Of a DNA stretch of 64,000 bases, positions 1 to 10,980 are shown in pieces (the stretch's first letter is position 1; each line of letters begins with the position of its first letter). The position numbers were made by a program, and so were the translations under genes. This DNA is from Termitomyces sp. T153. Lineage: Eukaryota; Basidiomycota; Agaricomycetes; Agaricales; Lyophyllaceae. The DNA is taken from NCBI GenBank assembly GCA_018296165.2, contig JACKQL020000014.1, forward strand, positions 744,001 through 808,000. The letters are read 5' to 3'. The notes below the pieces were generated by a model. It did not search any database. It was not told the DNA's origin and worked only from the letters and a program-made list of their open reading frames with translations.

Positions 1-626
1 TGGTCTTCTTGATGTTTCTTTTCTTGGGCCAGGTGTAAATGACACATCAGAGGAGCTTACTAAGTGAGTTTCCTTTTATTAAATGTGCAAAAAACTGAAT
101 ATATACAAATCATTTCTCAGAAAAGAAGAGCATGCTCAGCAACTCAATCTCAACACTTACAATGTGATACTTACACTCAAACCTCTCAACAAGCAATACT
201 CAAGCAGCTTTGTGAGATGATGGATGGGGAGGAATACCATGAGAGTTTGATGCAATCTTTTGTTAATGTCATGTGTACTGGAATATTTTTTTTGTTTAAT
301 CCTAAGTGCTAATGCAAGTCTCTAGTTTATCAGAGGTTCAAGCAGTGCATGCATAGCAGACACACAAAAACTCAAGGACAACCTCCTTTGGCTATTACAA
401 GACTCTGGACTACACTACCTGGACCTGAAGCTTGCTCAATTTCCTCACAAGAAGATGGGCTGTGGCTTTGAATACATTGACATGGGCCTACTCTGACATG
501 GGCCTACTCTTATGCCCAGCTCAACAAGCCTACCAATATGATGAGGCATAAGTGCTTGTTTTCATTATGTGACCTACAATGAATTATGTTGTGTATTGTC
601 ATCAATTGCATAATGGAGATGCTGTG
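1..626. other. Unresolved, CpG-poor sequence left of element A
   Basis: I recognise no complete gene here. Short open frames occur but none shows a family motif. The last ~70 bases may be the interrupted upstream part of the DUF6698-like relic that resumes at 6971: reading through the target duplication gives a continuous frame ending GDAVVT and restarting AHDFPLFLY. This is a weak inference because the upstream stretch is short. Confidence 0.3.
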
Positions 627-631
627 GTTAC

Positions 632-1786
632 TGTCAGGTTCCGCTGACCTCGGGGGCTCAGCTGCACTGGGCGAGTCCTTGCTAGGTGGGTGTGATCCCC
701 TTGCACTGGTAACCAAACACTCGAAAACGTTCCGGGCACTGATGGCTTGTGCGGATAGTCAGTGGGATGTGATCTGGACAGATCTGGGGAAGTCTGGAGA
801 AGTCAGATTGCGGGAAACAGGACAGTCTTGGCGGGGTTCAGGTGGAAGACCGTATGGGAAATTTGTGGAAGCAAAGGAGTAGGTGGCTGTGTGATCAATG
901 GGAGTGGAGCCAGGGTTTGATGGGAGATCAATTGGAGTTGATGGAGTCTGGGCCCGAGTGAAGAGCGAGGTTTGGACTTGGTGAAAGAGTGTCGGGGTTC
1001 GTGATCGTAATCGCGGAGTTCGTGAGGTCATTTAGGTTGATGAGGACTTGGGCACAACGGCCGGATGGAGTCACCGAGACAGCGTCAGACAAAATGGAAT
1101 GGAATCGATATGGAACAAGAGTAGATTTGAGTGGAGATGCAAAACAATAACGAGAACAATAGCGAAATGGAGACGTGACAAGACCGGGAGACTGAGATAA
1201 GACCAGGAGACTGAGAGTAAGGAGAACAAGACACGAAACGCAAAACATGAAACATGAAACACAAAAAGGAAACAATCAGACCATAGGTAACGTTAAGCAA
1301 TATCAAGACTAGAGTACAAAGAGCTACTTGACAACTTATATACTGACTACCGGAGAACTTTGGGGTATGTCAGCTGCGGCGGCGGGGCTTGGTGGAGCTC
1401 GACAGAGTGGGTGGGTGTCGGTTGCGATCGAGGATCGGGCCGCACTGATACGTTGATGGGATCATTGGGGAATGCGGGTCGCCCCAAGGTTGTCGTGATA
1501 CTCCGGAATAGGTCGGAGGGACCAGGGTGTTGAGTTGATGATGGGTGGCGAAGATTGGGAACAGCGGGGGTGGTTCTCGGGGTTTGGGAGATCCAGGGTA
1601 AGTGTCAGTGGCTGCGGGGAAGGCATCGAAGTTGGCCAGGGGGCCGTCGGAGTTAGCCGGGGAGGTGTCGGAGTTAGTCAAAATAGGTGCGGGGCATGGG
1701 CAGAAGTTCAGCGGAGCGTCGGGGGTTTTTGGGGGGTTCGGGGGTTGATGGATGATGTGCGGGGGTTCAGGGGACGGGTCATGACA
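632..1786 (-). repeat. Element A, 3' LTR
   Basis: The repeat is the same length as the partner at 5816-6970, with TG...CA ends and the inner inverted repeat TGTCA/TGACA. Short open frames inside it are not genes. My by-eye alignment with the partner finds about 40 differences, almost all transitions, concentrated in the outer parts; about 300 bp around the promoter (roughly 1077-1377) look identical. Confidence 0.92.
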
Positions 1787-1997
1787 TCACCCCCCTTCAG
1801 CGTTGAGACCCTTCAAGACACGGGGGGCAGGACGGGGATCGGCGGGGCATGGGAGTCAAAGCCGAGCAATATTGATCAATCCGCAGTGAGTGATAGCGGC
1901 GTGGGAGACAAAGTCAAAGCACAGCCGCCGCTTTGTCAGGGTTCTCCTCAATCAATTAAAAGCTTTGGACGTACCCCAGAATTTCTCAAATTTTGTC

Positions 1998-3128
1998 ATG
2001 TCTTCCCCCAGCAATCCAGTAGTCTCCCCCGCCGATTTGGACGAGGTGGTGGTGTATGACAGTGGGGGTGAGGAGTTCAAGCGTCAGCGCCGTGCTAGCG
2101 TCAGGGACCGGAGTTGTAAGTGGTGTCAACTTGTCTTTTCGGGATGATTGACGGGGCTCCTGTAGAGTCGTCCGTGGTGGTGGTGGTGGATTTTCTGGGG
2201 GTTCCGAAACGGACCAAGTTTCATCCCGCATTGCCGAAGGGAAAGGGGGCGTCCTCGGTGGTGGTTCGGGGGAAGCGTCGAGCCTCCCCACCCTCGGGGG
2301 TGGGACCCAGCAAGAAGCTGCGTGGGCACGAGCCATCGGCGGGGCCTCTGGAGTCTTCCCTTTTTTCTCCTACCCTGGGCGTTCCCTCGGAACGGTCGTT
2401 GAGTCCCCCCACACCTATTCCTTCAATCATGGAGGTCTTCCTTCGCAAGCAGGTGGAGGCTTTGACAACGTCATTGGCAGTATGGGAGGGTGAGCTCTGA
2501 TGGGCAAGGGAGGACCATGACGTGGCGCGGATGGAGAAAGAGGCGATGGAGCAGGAAAGGAACACTTCGGTGCGCATGGTGACAGAGCAAGCGTTAGAGG
2601 TGCGGGGCTTGCGGGAGCGTCTGATGCAGATGGAGGGGCAGCCCGCGGGGGAGGCGGAAGGGCGGGGACAAGTTCCGGAGGGTGATGCACTGTGGGTGGA
2701 GCTGGAGGCGGCGAGGCAGAGGGAGGACTGGTTGGCCAACAAGGCCGCTTCGGGGCGTGCGGGAATCCTTCGTGAGTTGTCTCCCGTTCCTCCGTTTGTT
2801 ACTGACGGTTCATTTTCTGGGTTTAGGCTGGGTGCAGGAGCATCGGGTCCTCCTGGACAGTGCCTCCGCAGCATTCGTGTCAATTCAGGACAGGTTGGCG
2901 CAGGGGTCTGCGGTTCAGCCTCCGGAGTTGCAGCAGGGGATGGCGCGATTGGAGAGGTTGTTGGCGGGGCATCGGCAATGCAATGTGGTGGCCCCAGGGT
3001 CGTGGTGGGAGGTGGCGGCTGACGCGGGGGAGGTGCTGCCAGGGTTGGCAGAGGTCTTAGCGGTGGTGCGGGCCCAGATGGAAGTCAACCTGGGGGTTGG
3101 GTTGCCGGAGGGTCCGGAGAGGGAGTGA
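1998..3128 (+). pseudogene. Antisense gene of element A (coiled-coil, gag-like; lesioned)
   Basis: This gene lies next to the 3' LTR but on the strand opposite to LTR transcription. The frame starts at the ATG at 1998 (MSSPSNPVV). A helical, charged segment follows with repeated R-L-R-E-R-L type heptads around 2560-2640. A consensus intron at 2772-2826 (GTGAGT...CTGAC...TTTAG, 55 bp) joins GILR to WVQEHRVLLD, and the frame closes at 3128. Lesions are a TGA near 2498 and an apparent deletion after SCKWC near 2125, where copy C keeps a cysteine cluster. Similar coiled-coil hypothetical proteins are common in mushroom genomes, to my recollection. The function is unknown. The correctly placed intron shows it was once a spliced gene. 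Confidence 0.6.
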
Positions 3129-3911
3129 GATGGGTGCGGGCCTTGTTTCTTGTTGCTCTTGGACTTGCTGCCTCCCTCGCCTTGTTGCATATAATTTTTT
3201 TGTATGTGAACATGCCCTTTTCTTGGTCCCTGGGCGTGTGAAGTGAGGTTTTAGTTTGTATGAGGGCAAGGTAAGCAAAACGTGCAGGGGTGTGAGAGGG
3301 AGTTGAATCCCTAGTGAATCCAGAGGCGGGGGTTACGCCCGTGAGTGCCGTCTGTGCTGGCTAGTCCTGGGGTTTGTCGGGACGGGGCAGGGCATCGCAG
3401 GGAGGGCTCCCGGGGTCTGGTGGGGGTGGTGGGAGTTCTCCAGTGGAGTTCTGTGGTGTTTCAAGGTGTTGTATTGCGTTCGATTCTCGCAATTTCTGAC
3501 CAAGGGTGTAGGGGTTTTCTTGGTCTGCAGCAGGGACGTGCGCCGTGTTGATATCGGAGGGCGGACCTTTGAATCTTTCACAGGTGTCCAGTGGGTTTGG
3601 GGCTTTGGTCTTCTTGGCCGTGCAGTTGGCGGGGGGGACAGAGGTCTTCCCGGGATCTGGCCCTTATGTCGGCACTGGTGGCAAAGGTGGCAGGGCCCTC
3701 TTCATTGGTGGGGGTCAGGGGGGCAAGGTTTGTCCTTGCGGCATTGTTGGTCTGGGTCTGGGTCATGTTCCGGAGTATTGCGTCTGTGGGCGGGCATGTT
3801 TGAGTGGTGCTTTGGTGTGCTCCGGAGTGTCGATGACTGAGGGAGCAGGATGTGGGGTGATCAGTCCTGACCAGTTCCTTTGGGTCCAGGGCCAAAATTT
3901 GAGGTTCCGGA

Positions 3912-4811
3912 TCATCTATGTGATATTGCTTTCCTGACCAAAGGTAAGCCCCAAGACGGACAGAGGAGTCTTACATATTTCTGATACTCCCTCGAGTTTG
4001 GGGGTCTGGGGTTCGGTGGTTCCTTCATCGGGGAAGAAGTGGGTGGTCCTGGAGTTGACACAAGGGTCACTCGGTGGGGGTTTGTTGGTTGTTCACGATT
4101 GTTGGGGCGGCGGGGAGGTCGGCCGCGGGGGGGCACTGGAGTGGGGCTCCCCGGAGTCACGGCAGGGTCAAGGCAACTCTTCATTCGTGTTCCGGAGCGG
4201 CCCAGAGATTGTTGCAAATGTGGGGTGGCAGTGGGGAGAGGCACCGCTCGCTTCTTGGAGAGGGCATCAGCGACCTTTAGGGTACTGTACTCTGAGAGAT
4301 TACTTCGCATGTGGCCTGCTTCTGGGTACTCCAAAGAGGATACTTGTATGTGGCTTGCTTCGGGGTGCTCCGATGGTGTGGTCCCTATTCGACGGACATA
4401 TTCTGGCGTAGGGGCGGAGCTCGGAGCGGGTGGTGATTTATGTTGCGGAGTTGGGGCTACCAGGGCGTCGTCGTTGGGCTGGTGCCATAAGTACTCTTGA
4501 TCAAATGTTGTGGTCAGAGTGGAGGCCCTGGAGTTGTGTCGCCAGGGTCCAGAGCTGTGTTGAGGGGCTCGGAGGGGGTCAGAGGGGTGGGTCGGGCAGT
4601 TTGGGCTGGCACGGGGTTGTTTGGGTCGTCAAGGCAGGTGAGGGGGGGGGTCCTTTAAGGATACCGGAGCCTGTGCCCTTTGGGTCGTCAGGTCACTCAA
4701 GCGGCTGGTCGACGTGTTCTGGATGGTGGGGCTTCTCCCTCCCTTATAGGAACATGTCAGCGAGTTCAGAGTACTTGGGGGAACTACTTCGTGTAGGGTC
4801 CTTTTTCCCAT
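3912..4811 (-). pseudogene. Fragments resembling the gypsy pol linker before reverse transcriptase
   Basis: On the minus strand two stretches resemble the sequence that normally precedes gypsy reverse transcriptase (VPPEYHEFADVFSK in autonomous elements). One, near 4769-4811, reads EVVPPKYSELADMF with a frame change. The other, about 4236-4310, reads LSEYSTLKVADALSKKRA. A third trace, EYQKYV, occurs near 3960. The reverse transcriptase that should follow is absent. Proline-rich low-complexity sequence separates the fragments. Several copies of one short pol piece in an element without pol is odd. Confidence 0.4.
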
Positions 4812-5337
4812 AGTTAGTTCAGGGTGGCTCCTCTGCTGGAGGTTCCTTCGTGGGAGGCGGCGGGGTCTGGGGGTGGAGTTTTAGGTTCGGGGGTGACATG
4901 CGGGGAGGTTTGGCATCCAGGGTCCTCGTTGTTGGGGGTTCCGGATTGTGTGGAGGAAGGTGATGAAATAGCGGCGCGGTCCGGAGTTGTCCCTTGTTGA
5001 GAGTGGGGTGCCGTGGTTCTCCTTGTTAGCCTTGGGGTTGTGTTTTTAGGCGGCGGGGTGCGTATCCGTTCTTTTCTTGACTGTCTAGAGGCTTGGGGAT
5101 GTCTTGGTCTTGTTCCGGGGTTGTTGAGGTCGGGTCAGAGGTGTTGGGGCCCCTTTATTGGTTGGGCAGGGTGACAGCCAAGTCGACCGAGGTCCGGAAG
5201 CAGGTTCTGGGGTTGGAGCGTATCCTAGGTCTGGGGTTCTTGCTCTGTTGTTGGTGATTAGTCGCATTGGTCTTCGGGGTTGCTAGTGGTTCGGTGGATC
5301 CACAGGCGGGCTTTGGGGAAGCGCATTCTCAGTGGTC

Positions 5338-5743
5338 TTATTGTGGCTGGCGATCCTTCATGTGATGGGTGACTGTCTTGCGGCAGGTTGGCGTTATTGT
5401 TTGTTGGAGGGTTGTTGCGGTGCCGGAGACATTGTCGCTCATTTGGTCAGGTGGTCGCTGGTTTTTGGAATGCTGTTCTTTGGGTGACGTCAGGGTCAAC
5501 TTTGTGCGAGGGAATGGAGTTGGCGGAGAGGGTAAGGGTGGGGTGGGAGATGATTTGATGGTTTGCGCGAGGGGTTGGAGGTTGGGTGTGAGTTGGGAGG
5601 GTGTCCATGGGGGAGCCGTTGTATGGAAGTAACCGGAGCAGAGGGGACGTTTGGTGTTGGATCCACGACTCAATGTGCCTCGGCAAATTGGGCAGGGCCA
5701 TAGGAATCATAAGGGTTTCCAGGCATGGGTAGACTGTAGACAT
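5338..5743 (-). pseudogene. Possible gag leader region of element A
   Basis: The first frames after the primer-binding site on the minus strand contain LPNLPRHIESWIQ, and the equivalent place in copy B (21600-21640) contains LPDLQRHIESQIQRQ. The shared short helix suggests a conserved coding start, followed by Pro/Thr-rich sequence. No zinc knuckle or capsid motif is visible. This could be a residual gag or only structured leader RNA. Confidence 0.3.
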
Positions 5744-5802
5744 TGGAGTTATTTGATTGTGTGTGCAGAGATAATGCAGGCATCACGGACAGGGTAAGGT
5801 AG

Positions 5803-5815
5803 AGTCTTGATATTA
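5803..5815 (-). other. Primer-binding site complementary to the element's own RNA start
   Basis: Directly after the 5' LTR, separated by one base, the minus strand reads AATATCAAGACT. This is the exact complement of the predicted first 12 nt of the transcript, AGTCTTGATATT. Tf1 and sushi-type Ty3/gypsy elements prime reverse transcription this way, with a cleaved 5' end of their own RNA instead of a tRNA. Copy B keeps the same site at 21732-21743. Confidence 0.7.
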
Positions 5816-6970
5816 TGTCAGGTTCCGCTGACCTCAGGGGCTCAGCTGCACTGGGCGAGTCCTTACTAGGCGGGCGTGATCCCCTTGCACTGGTAACCAA
5901 ACACTCAAAAATGTTCCAGGCACTGATGGCTTGTGCGGATAGTCAGTGGGATGTGATCTGGATGGATCCGGAGAAGTCCAGAGAAGTTGGATTGCAGGAA
6001 ACGGGACAGTCTTGGTGGGGTTCAGGCGGAAGACCGTATGGGAAATTCGCGGAAGCAAAGGAGTAGGTGGCTGTGTGATCAATGGGAGTGGAGCTGGGGT
6101 TTGATGGGAGATCAATTGGAGTTGATGGAGTCTGGGCCCGAGCGAAGAGCGAGGTTTGGACTTGGTGAAAGAGTGTCGGGGTTCGTGATTGTAATCGCGG
6201 AGTTTGTGAGGTCATTTAGGTCAATGAGGACTTGGGCACAACGGCCGGATGGAGTCACCGAGACAGCGTCAGACAAAATGGAATGGAATCGATATGGAAC
6301 AAGAGTAGATTTGAGTGGAGATGCAAAACAATAACGAGAACAATAGCGAAATGGAGACGTGACAAGACCGGGAGACTGAGATAAGACCAGGAGACTGAGA
6401 GTAAGGAGAACAAGACACGAAACGCAAAACATGAAACATGAAACACAAAAAGGAAACAATCAGACCATAGGTAACGTTAAGCAATATCAAGACTAGAGTA
6501 CAAAGAGCTACTTGACAACTTATATACTGACTACCGGAGAACTTTGGGGTATGTCAGCTGTGGCGGCGGGGCTTGGTGGAGCTCGACAGAGTGGGTGGGT
6601 GTCGGTTGCGATCGAGGATTGGGCCGCACTGATACGTTGATGGGATCATTGGGGAATGCGGGTCGCCCCAAGGTTGTCGTGATACTCCGGAATAGGTCGG
6701 AGGGACCAGGGTGTTGAGTTGATGATGGGTGGTGAAGATTGGGAACAGCGGGGGTGGTTCTCGGGGTTTGGGAGATCCAGGGTAAGTGTCAGTGGCTGCG
6801 GGGAAGGCATCGAAGTTGGCCAGGGGGCCGTCGGAGTTAGCCAGGGAGGTGTCGGAGTTAGCCGAAATAGGCACAGGGCATGGGCGGAAGTTCGGCGGAG
6901 CGTTGGGGGTTTTTTGGGGGTTCGGGGGTTGATGGACGATGTGCGGGGGTTCAGGGGACGGGTCATGACA
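5816..6970 (-). repeat. Element A, 5' LTR
   Basis: This is the second 1155-bp LTR. On the minus strand it begins TGTCATGACCC at 6970 and ends CCTGACA at 5816, where the primer-binding site begins. It carries the promoter of the element. Confidence 0.92.
6483..6526 (-). promoter_or_regulatory. LTR promoter: TATA box and predicted transcript start
   Basis: On the minus strand TATATAAG starts at 6526, and 32 bp downstream is AGTCTTGATATT (6494-6483). A start about 30 bp after a TATA box is usual, so these 12 nt are the likely 5' end of the RNA. The same TATA, spacing and 12-mer recur at 1299-1342 in the other LTR and at 29083-29126 in copy C; copy C's left LTR (23257-23300) has the 12-mer with one mismatch. 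Confidence 0.65.
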
Positions 6971-6975
6971 GTTAC

Positions 6976-7905
6976 AGCCCATGACTTTCCCCTGTTTCTC
7001 TACAATCAGATGAGGTGCTTTACTATGAATACCATAGGTTTCTTTGATGAGGCTGCAGTGAACAAAACAGTGGATGACAAGATACTCCTTAGACTTTGTT
7101 GCAGGCCTCTTCTCACTAATGTATGCTGCCCTCAACACATTCTCTTTGGCTCTGGCATAGAACACACAGAGAAACATGCAACAAAGCAGCCCATTGCTTC
7201 AAGACTCAACATCAAGAACATTATGGCCAAGACCATTGCCTACATGGCATGCCAAGTAAGCCATTGATTTTCATATGGCATCATTACATTGATCTCAAAC
7301 ACTAGCCTCAATTTGCATTGAGTTAGCCATCTCAATGGGGCATGCAAGATGGTTTGTTCTCTCTGCTCAATTTTTACTACAATATTACTGCCCTCTTTTT
7401 CCCTTTGAGCCAATGGGCTGAAGAGACTCTTGCTTCCTGGGACAAGTATATATAATATTTTTTTAACAGTACAGCATGTCTAACTATCAGTAGAAAGTTC
7501 TTCAATAGGGATGGAACAATCATTTCATGGCATAGACAACTCCCTCCTCCCCTGAATCCTGGTAGTGACATTGCATGGCTCCAGCAAGCCCAACATGAAT
7601 GTGAACTAGAAAAACAACATCAAGAAGAGCAGGCTAGGATTAACAAAGGAGCATGGTAGGAGGAACAACAACATCAGTGTGAAGGTAAATATTGACAAAC
7701 TTGCAAAGTGGAAGAACAGCTAGAACATGGAAAGAAGAAGCCATTGAAGAAGCATAGCATAGCTAGTGATCCTGAGATACAGAACATGCATCCTGTAAAA
7801 TCTTGCCACATCATTTATGACTCTGATGATGAACCTTATGCTGATCCTGATGCTGATATAGAGGAAGGCAGTGAGAGTGAGGGCAAGGTTGATTGGTCAA
7901 CTTAG
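6976..7905 (+). pseudogene. DUF6698-like relic interrupted by element A
   Basis: The plus strand reads AHDFPLFLYNQM and then continues to AYMACQVSH before a GT donor near 7255. Further on, around 7360-7460, it reads QFYYNI and, after a frame change, SQWAEETLASWDK, followed by a GT at about 7440. The order FLY..., a FTGP-type middle, AYxAxQxRF and WAxETLxWW is that of DUF6698 proteins, an expanded family in Agaricomycetes. The last part (7708-7905) encodes a Lys-rich then acidic tail. CpGs are nearly absent and frames are broken, so this is a relic. The family call rests on motif memory only. Confidence 0.35.
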
Positions 7906-10170
7906 GTATGGACTTCTTTGTAATGCATGTTGACTTGGACATGTACTTGTAATAGATAGAAATGTGGACTACTGCTGAATGGTTATTGTAATTTGATCAA
8001 ACAATGTTCTGATATTAGAATTGATCCTTATAATGAGCTATAAATTCACCACAAGGTATCATTGTGTGATTGCACAATAACCTTTCACCTTAATGGCATC
8101 TTTTAGTATTGATACATATATTGTAAATGTCATTCTTCAATATAAAAATAAGACTTCTGCAGGAGGACTGCAGAATCAAAATGGAAAGCCACAAGGCACT
8201 TATTCTGAGATTAGGATATAATCCATCTCTGGATGTCTGCCATCTGCTCAATTTGAACACATCATGAGATAAAATTATCATCAAACCTCAAGCTGATTTA
8301 TTTGTGGTCACAAATCACATATAATCTAAGGTGTTAGAATACAACTACAATATGATTCCTCTAGTATCTCATGAGTCCTATGGGTTGGCCATACATGGCC
8401 ATATTTGCTGAGCAACTTTTTTGTGATGGTTCTTCTGTCACTTTGATCTTTGTACTGATGACCCATATCTATCTTCTCAGAATGATACATTAACTCTTGT
8501 GCTTCATTTCAGCAAGTGTGAAACTGAGGATTCTTGTTTGGAAAACCTTGCTTTTGTCCATAAGCATCTTTATGCTGGTTTTTTGTAAGCCATTCAGGAA
8601 TGAAACTTGTGGCCAATTTTCTATAAAGGGACTAATTATTATGGTTCACACTAGTACTTGAGGAATATGTCATCCATCAATTCAATTCATATTGACTTAT
8701 CATATGCAAATATAAAAGGCAACACTGTTTGAACAGATAAACTTATTATAAGGCAGGGCCAAGGGGTAAAAGCTGAGACTTGGAAAGACACAGGGCAGAG
8801 GGGGCAGGTTACTAAAAAAACATGTTTTTCACCCCCATGTTGGGATGTTCAAGATAGGTTTGAAAGATAGAGAATATTCCAAAGATCTAATGAGATCACA
8901 GATGTCCCTTGCACCAGTGCATGTGAACATTGTGAGCTTTTGATCACTCCTATCTGACATGATATCAAATAATGTTCAGTCATTGCATTGAGGCAGTAGA
9001 CTATACTACACATTGTCATTACATCTTGGTGCCTGCATGTATTGATATGCCTGTCTTGTACCATGAGACAGGCAAAAATATTAGATAGTTGGCATGCTCA
9101 AATATACCCTGAAAACTGGTTGAAAACTGTAAGCCAGGAATGCCAAAAACTGTAGGCACTGAACACATACCAATTGTAAGCACCAATAAACCCAAAAGAC
9201 TAGCTAAAAGCAACCAGAAACAAGCTGCCAATGGCAAGGGAAGCATAGAACAAAGATTACACACTGATTGCTGACAAGTGCTGTGCTTGGCAGGGTCCAG
9301 CTACCTGCCTACCCAAGCATCTATTCTTATAAACTTCCCCAAGCCCCTTAGAAATACAATGTCCTCTATGACAAACCAGCCTAGAAGATCCATAACTCAC
9401 ATTACAAAAAGAAACAACATGAGAAGAGAAGCAGTAGAAAGAAAAAGAAGGGGAAAAAAGGCCAAAATTAGGCAGGAATAGTGCCCAAGCCAGCCCCATG
9501 GTCATGGTAGACCAGCCTATAGCATACCTGACCAACCACAAAAACATGTAGATATGTCATGGTCTGCACAGACAGCAAGCTATTCAAAGGAAAAGACAGG
9601 CAATCTACATACCATGGCTTGGAGACACCCCAGGGAGTGGTTCTCTTAGGCTTACAAGTAATAGTTGCCTTGGGTTTTAGTTAATATTACTATTTGAGCC
9701 CTTTCTAAAGTGCAAGATTGTCTCAAACTAGTGAACAAATCATATCAAAAATATATAATAAACTACTTCTGTTCTATGTCAATTTGCATGTAATTGAGCC
9801 TCTGAACAACTGTGAAAACAAAGTTTGATTGGTTGATCTGATCAATTGATGGCATCAAACTTACATTTTGCATCAGTATTTGTAGATGTTGCCACAATGT
9901 TTCTATAGATGCCATTTGATATAATGGTTATACAAAAGTGGAAACAACATACCTTCACTAAAAGGAATTTATAATCAACCACTAGATATGGAGTTGATGA
10001 TATGAGCTGCCTGGATAGAAATAGAAAATGAATTTGTTGTGCACAGAACCCAGCCTACTGACCTTCTCTGCAAATGTATATAGCATAACTTGAAGGTGAG
10101 CTGACAGATTGAGTGGAATAGTTGAAGCATCCACCTTAGTGGAAATTATTAGGACACCCTGGGCACATGT
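7906..10170. other. CpG-depleted sequence without recognisable gene
   Basis: About 2.3 kb of AT-leaning sequence almost free of CG dinucleotides. Open frames are under 100 codons and without motifs. It is probably old transposon sequence decayed beyond recognition. Confidence 0.5.
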
Positions 10171-10980
10171 TTAACTAACAATAGAACTTACTACACATAA
10201 GTGTTCTGTACCATAGACCTTCAGCTGATTGTCAACACATCCACCATCCTCAAATGGTAACATGCTTGTTGTTCCAAGTGGATGGAAAGCCATGAAAACA
10301 GACTTCTTAATGTATTCAATGAGTGCTTCATCTGTATCACTAGACTTCCCTGGAAGGGCCTTGCAATCAATAATACTTTTGAGTGGTTCCTGACTATGGA
10401 TTGCTTGCAAAATCCTGTAAGCTTTCACAAGGATATTTATATCAGTCTCATTGGTGAGGATATTCAGGTCAATATCAGGTGAGGCAGTAGGATCTTTTGA
10501 GTCAATGTGGATAGAACCATGGTCAAAGGAGTGCATAAGAACAATACCAGACTTCTGATACTGATGCCCAGGCTCAGGGTGTTCTGCCATTCTGAGATAC
10601 CACAGATTTGACAAAATTATAGTTAAAATTACTTGATCAATGAGTACATCAACTTGCTCAAGAAATGGTGCATTCCTGTTGTTAACCTATTCTCTTTGAA
10701 TGAAAAAAGCATTAGTATCAGGGAGTGACAAGGTTTCAACAGATTTGGAAATTTTCCCTATGACATCAAAAGTTCTGAAGGAGAGGAATGCAGCAGCAGA
10801 AGGCAAAGCAGAGGAGACTAGTATGACAGAACCAGTCATCTTACTGTGTGAGAACGGTTGAAATTGTCTTACAAGAGTTCCTCTTGTTTCTTGGCAAATT
10901 CAGGATCTTTATTCATTCTCTCATATGAGCCATACCCTTCCTTCAGCTTTGCTGTATAAAGAACACATGGATGATCCTGG
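10171..10980 (-). pseudogene. GMC oxidoreductase relic, C-terminal part
   Basis: The minus strand encodes the C-terminal half of a glucose-methanol-choline FAD oxidoreductase. At about 10975 a frame reads LQDHPCVLYTAKLKEGYGSY. Further on comes HGSIHIDSKDPTASPDIDLN, then HPLGTTSMLPFEDGG and VDNQLKVYG, which match the conserved substrate-domain strand and the HxxGT active-site block with its first catalytic His. The stretch between about 10620 and 10860 is frameshifted, the end lacks the usual VVDASxxP form, and CpGs are gone. In mushrooms such enzymes oxidise alcohols or sugars. This copy is dead. A fragment from the N-terminal half of a GMC protein lies at 31680-31985. Confidence 0.75.

Larger units (their letters stand above)
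632..6970 (-). mobile_element. Element A: LTR retrotransposon lacking pol (LARD-like, Tf1/sushi-type features)
   Basis: Two 1155-bp direct repeats (632-1786 and 5816-6970) start TGTCAGG and end CATGACA, and are flanked by the 5-bp target duplication GTTAC (627-631 and 6971-6975). The TATA box and primer-binding site show that transcription runs on the minus strand, so 5816-6970 is the 5' LTR. The 4-kb interior has no reverse transcriptase, RNase H or integrase motif in any frame. It keeps fragments resembling the linker before gypsy reverse transcriptase and an antisense gene near the 3' LTR. It is therefore a non-autonomous element, probably mobilised by a related full-length gypsy element. 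Exact LTR lengths and the intact target duplication indicate a fairly recent insertion. Confidence 0.9.

Noticed and set aside
928..1306. Overlapping minus-strand open frames inside the A-family LTR (also at 6112-6490 and 29147-29732)
   Set aside because: They lie in the LTR transcript leader, differ in frame between copies, and have C/F/S/L-biased composition from pyrimidine-rich sequence.
1690..1760. G-rich runs in the element A LTR and interior as G-quadruplex or telomeric sequence
   Set aside because: Runs are irregular, follow the overall G bias of the plus strand, and are not conserved in copies B and C.
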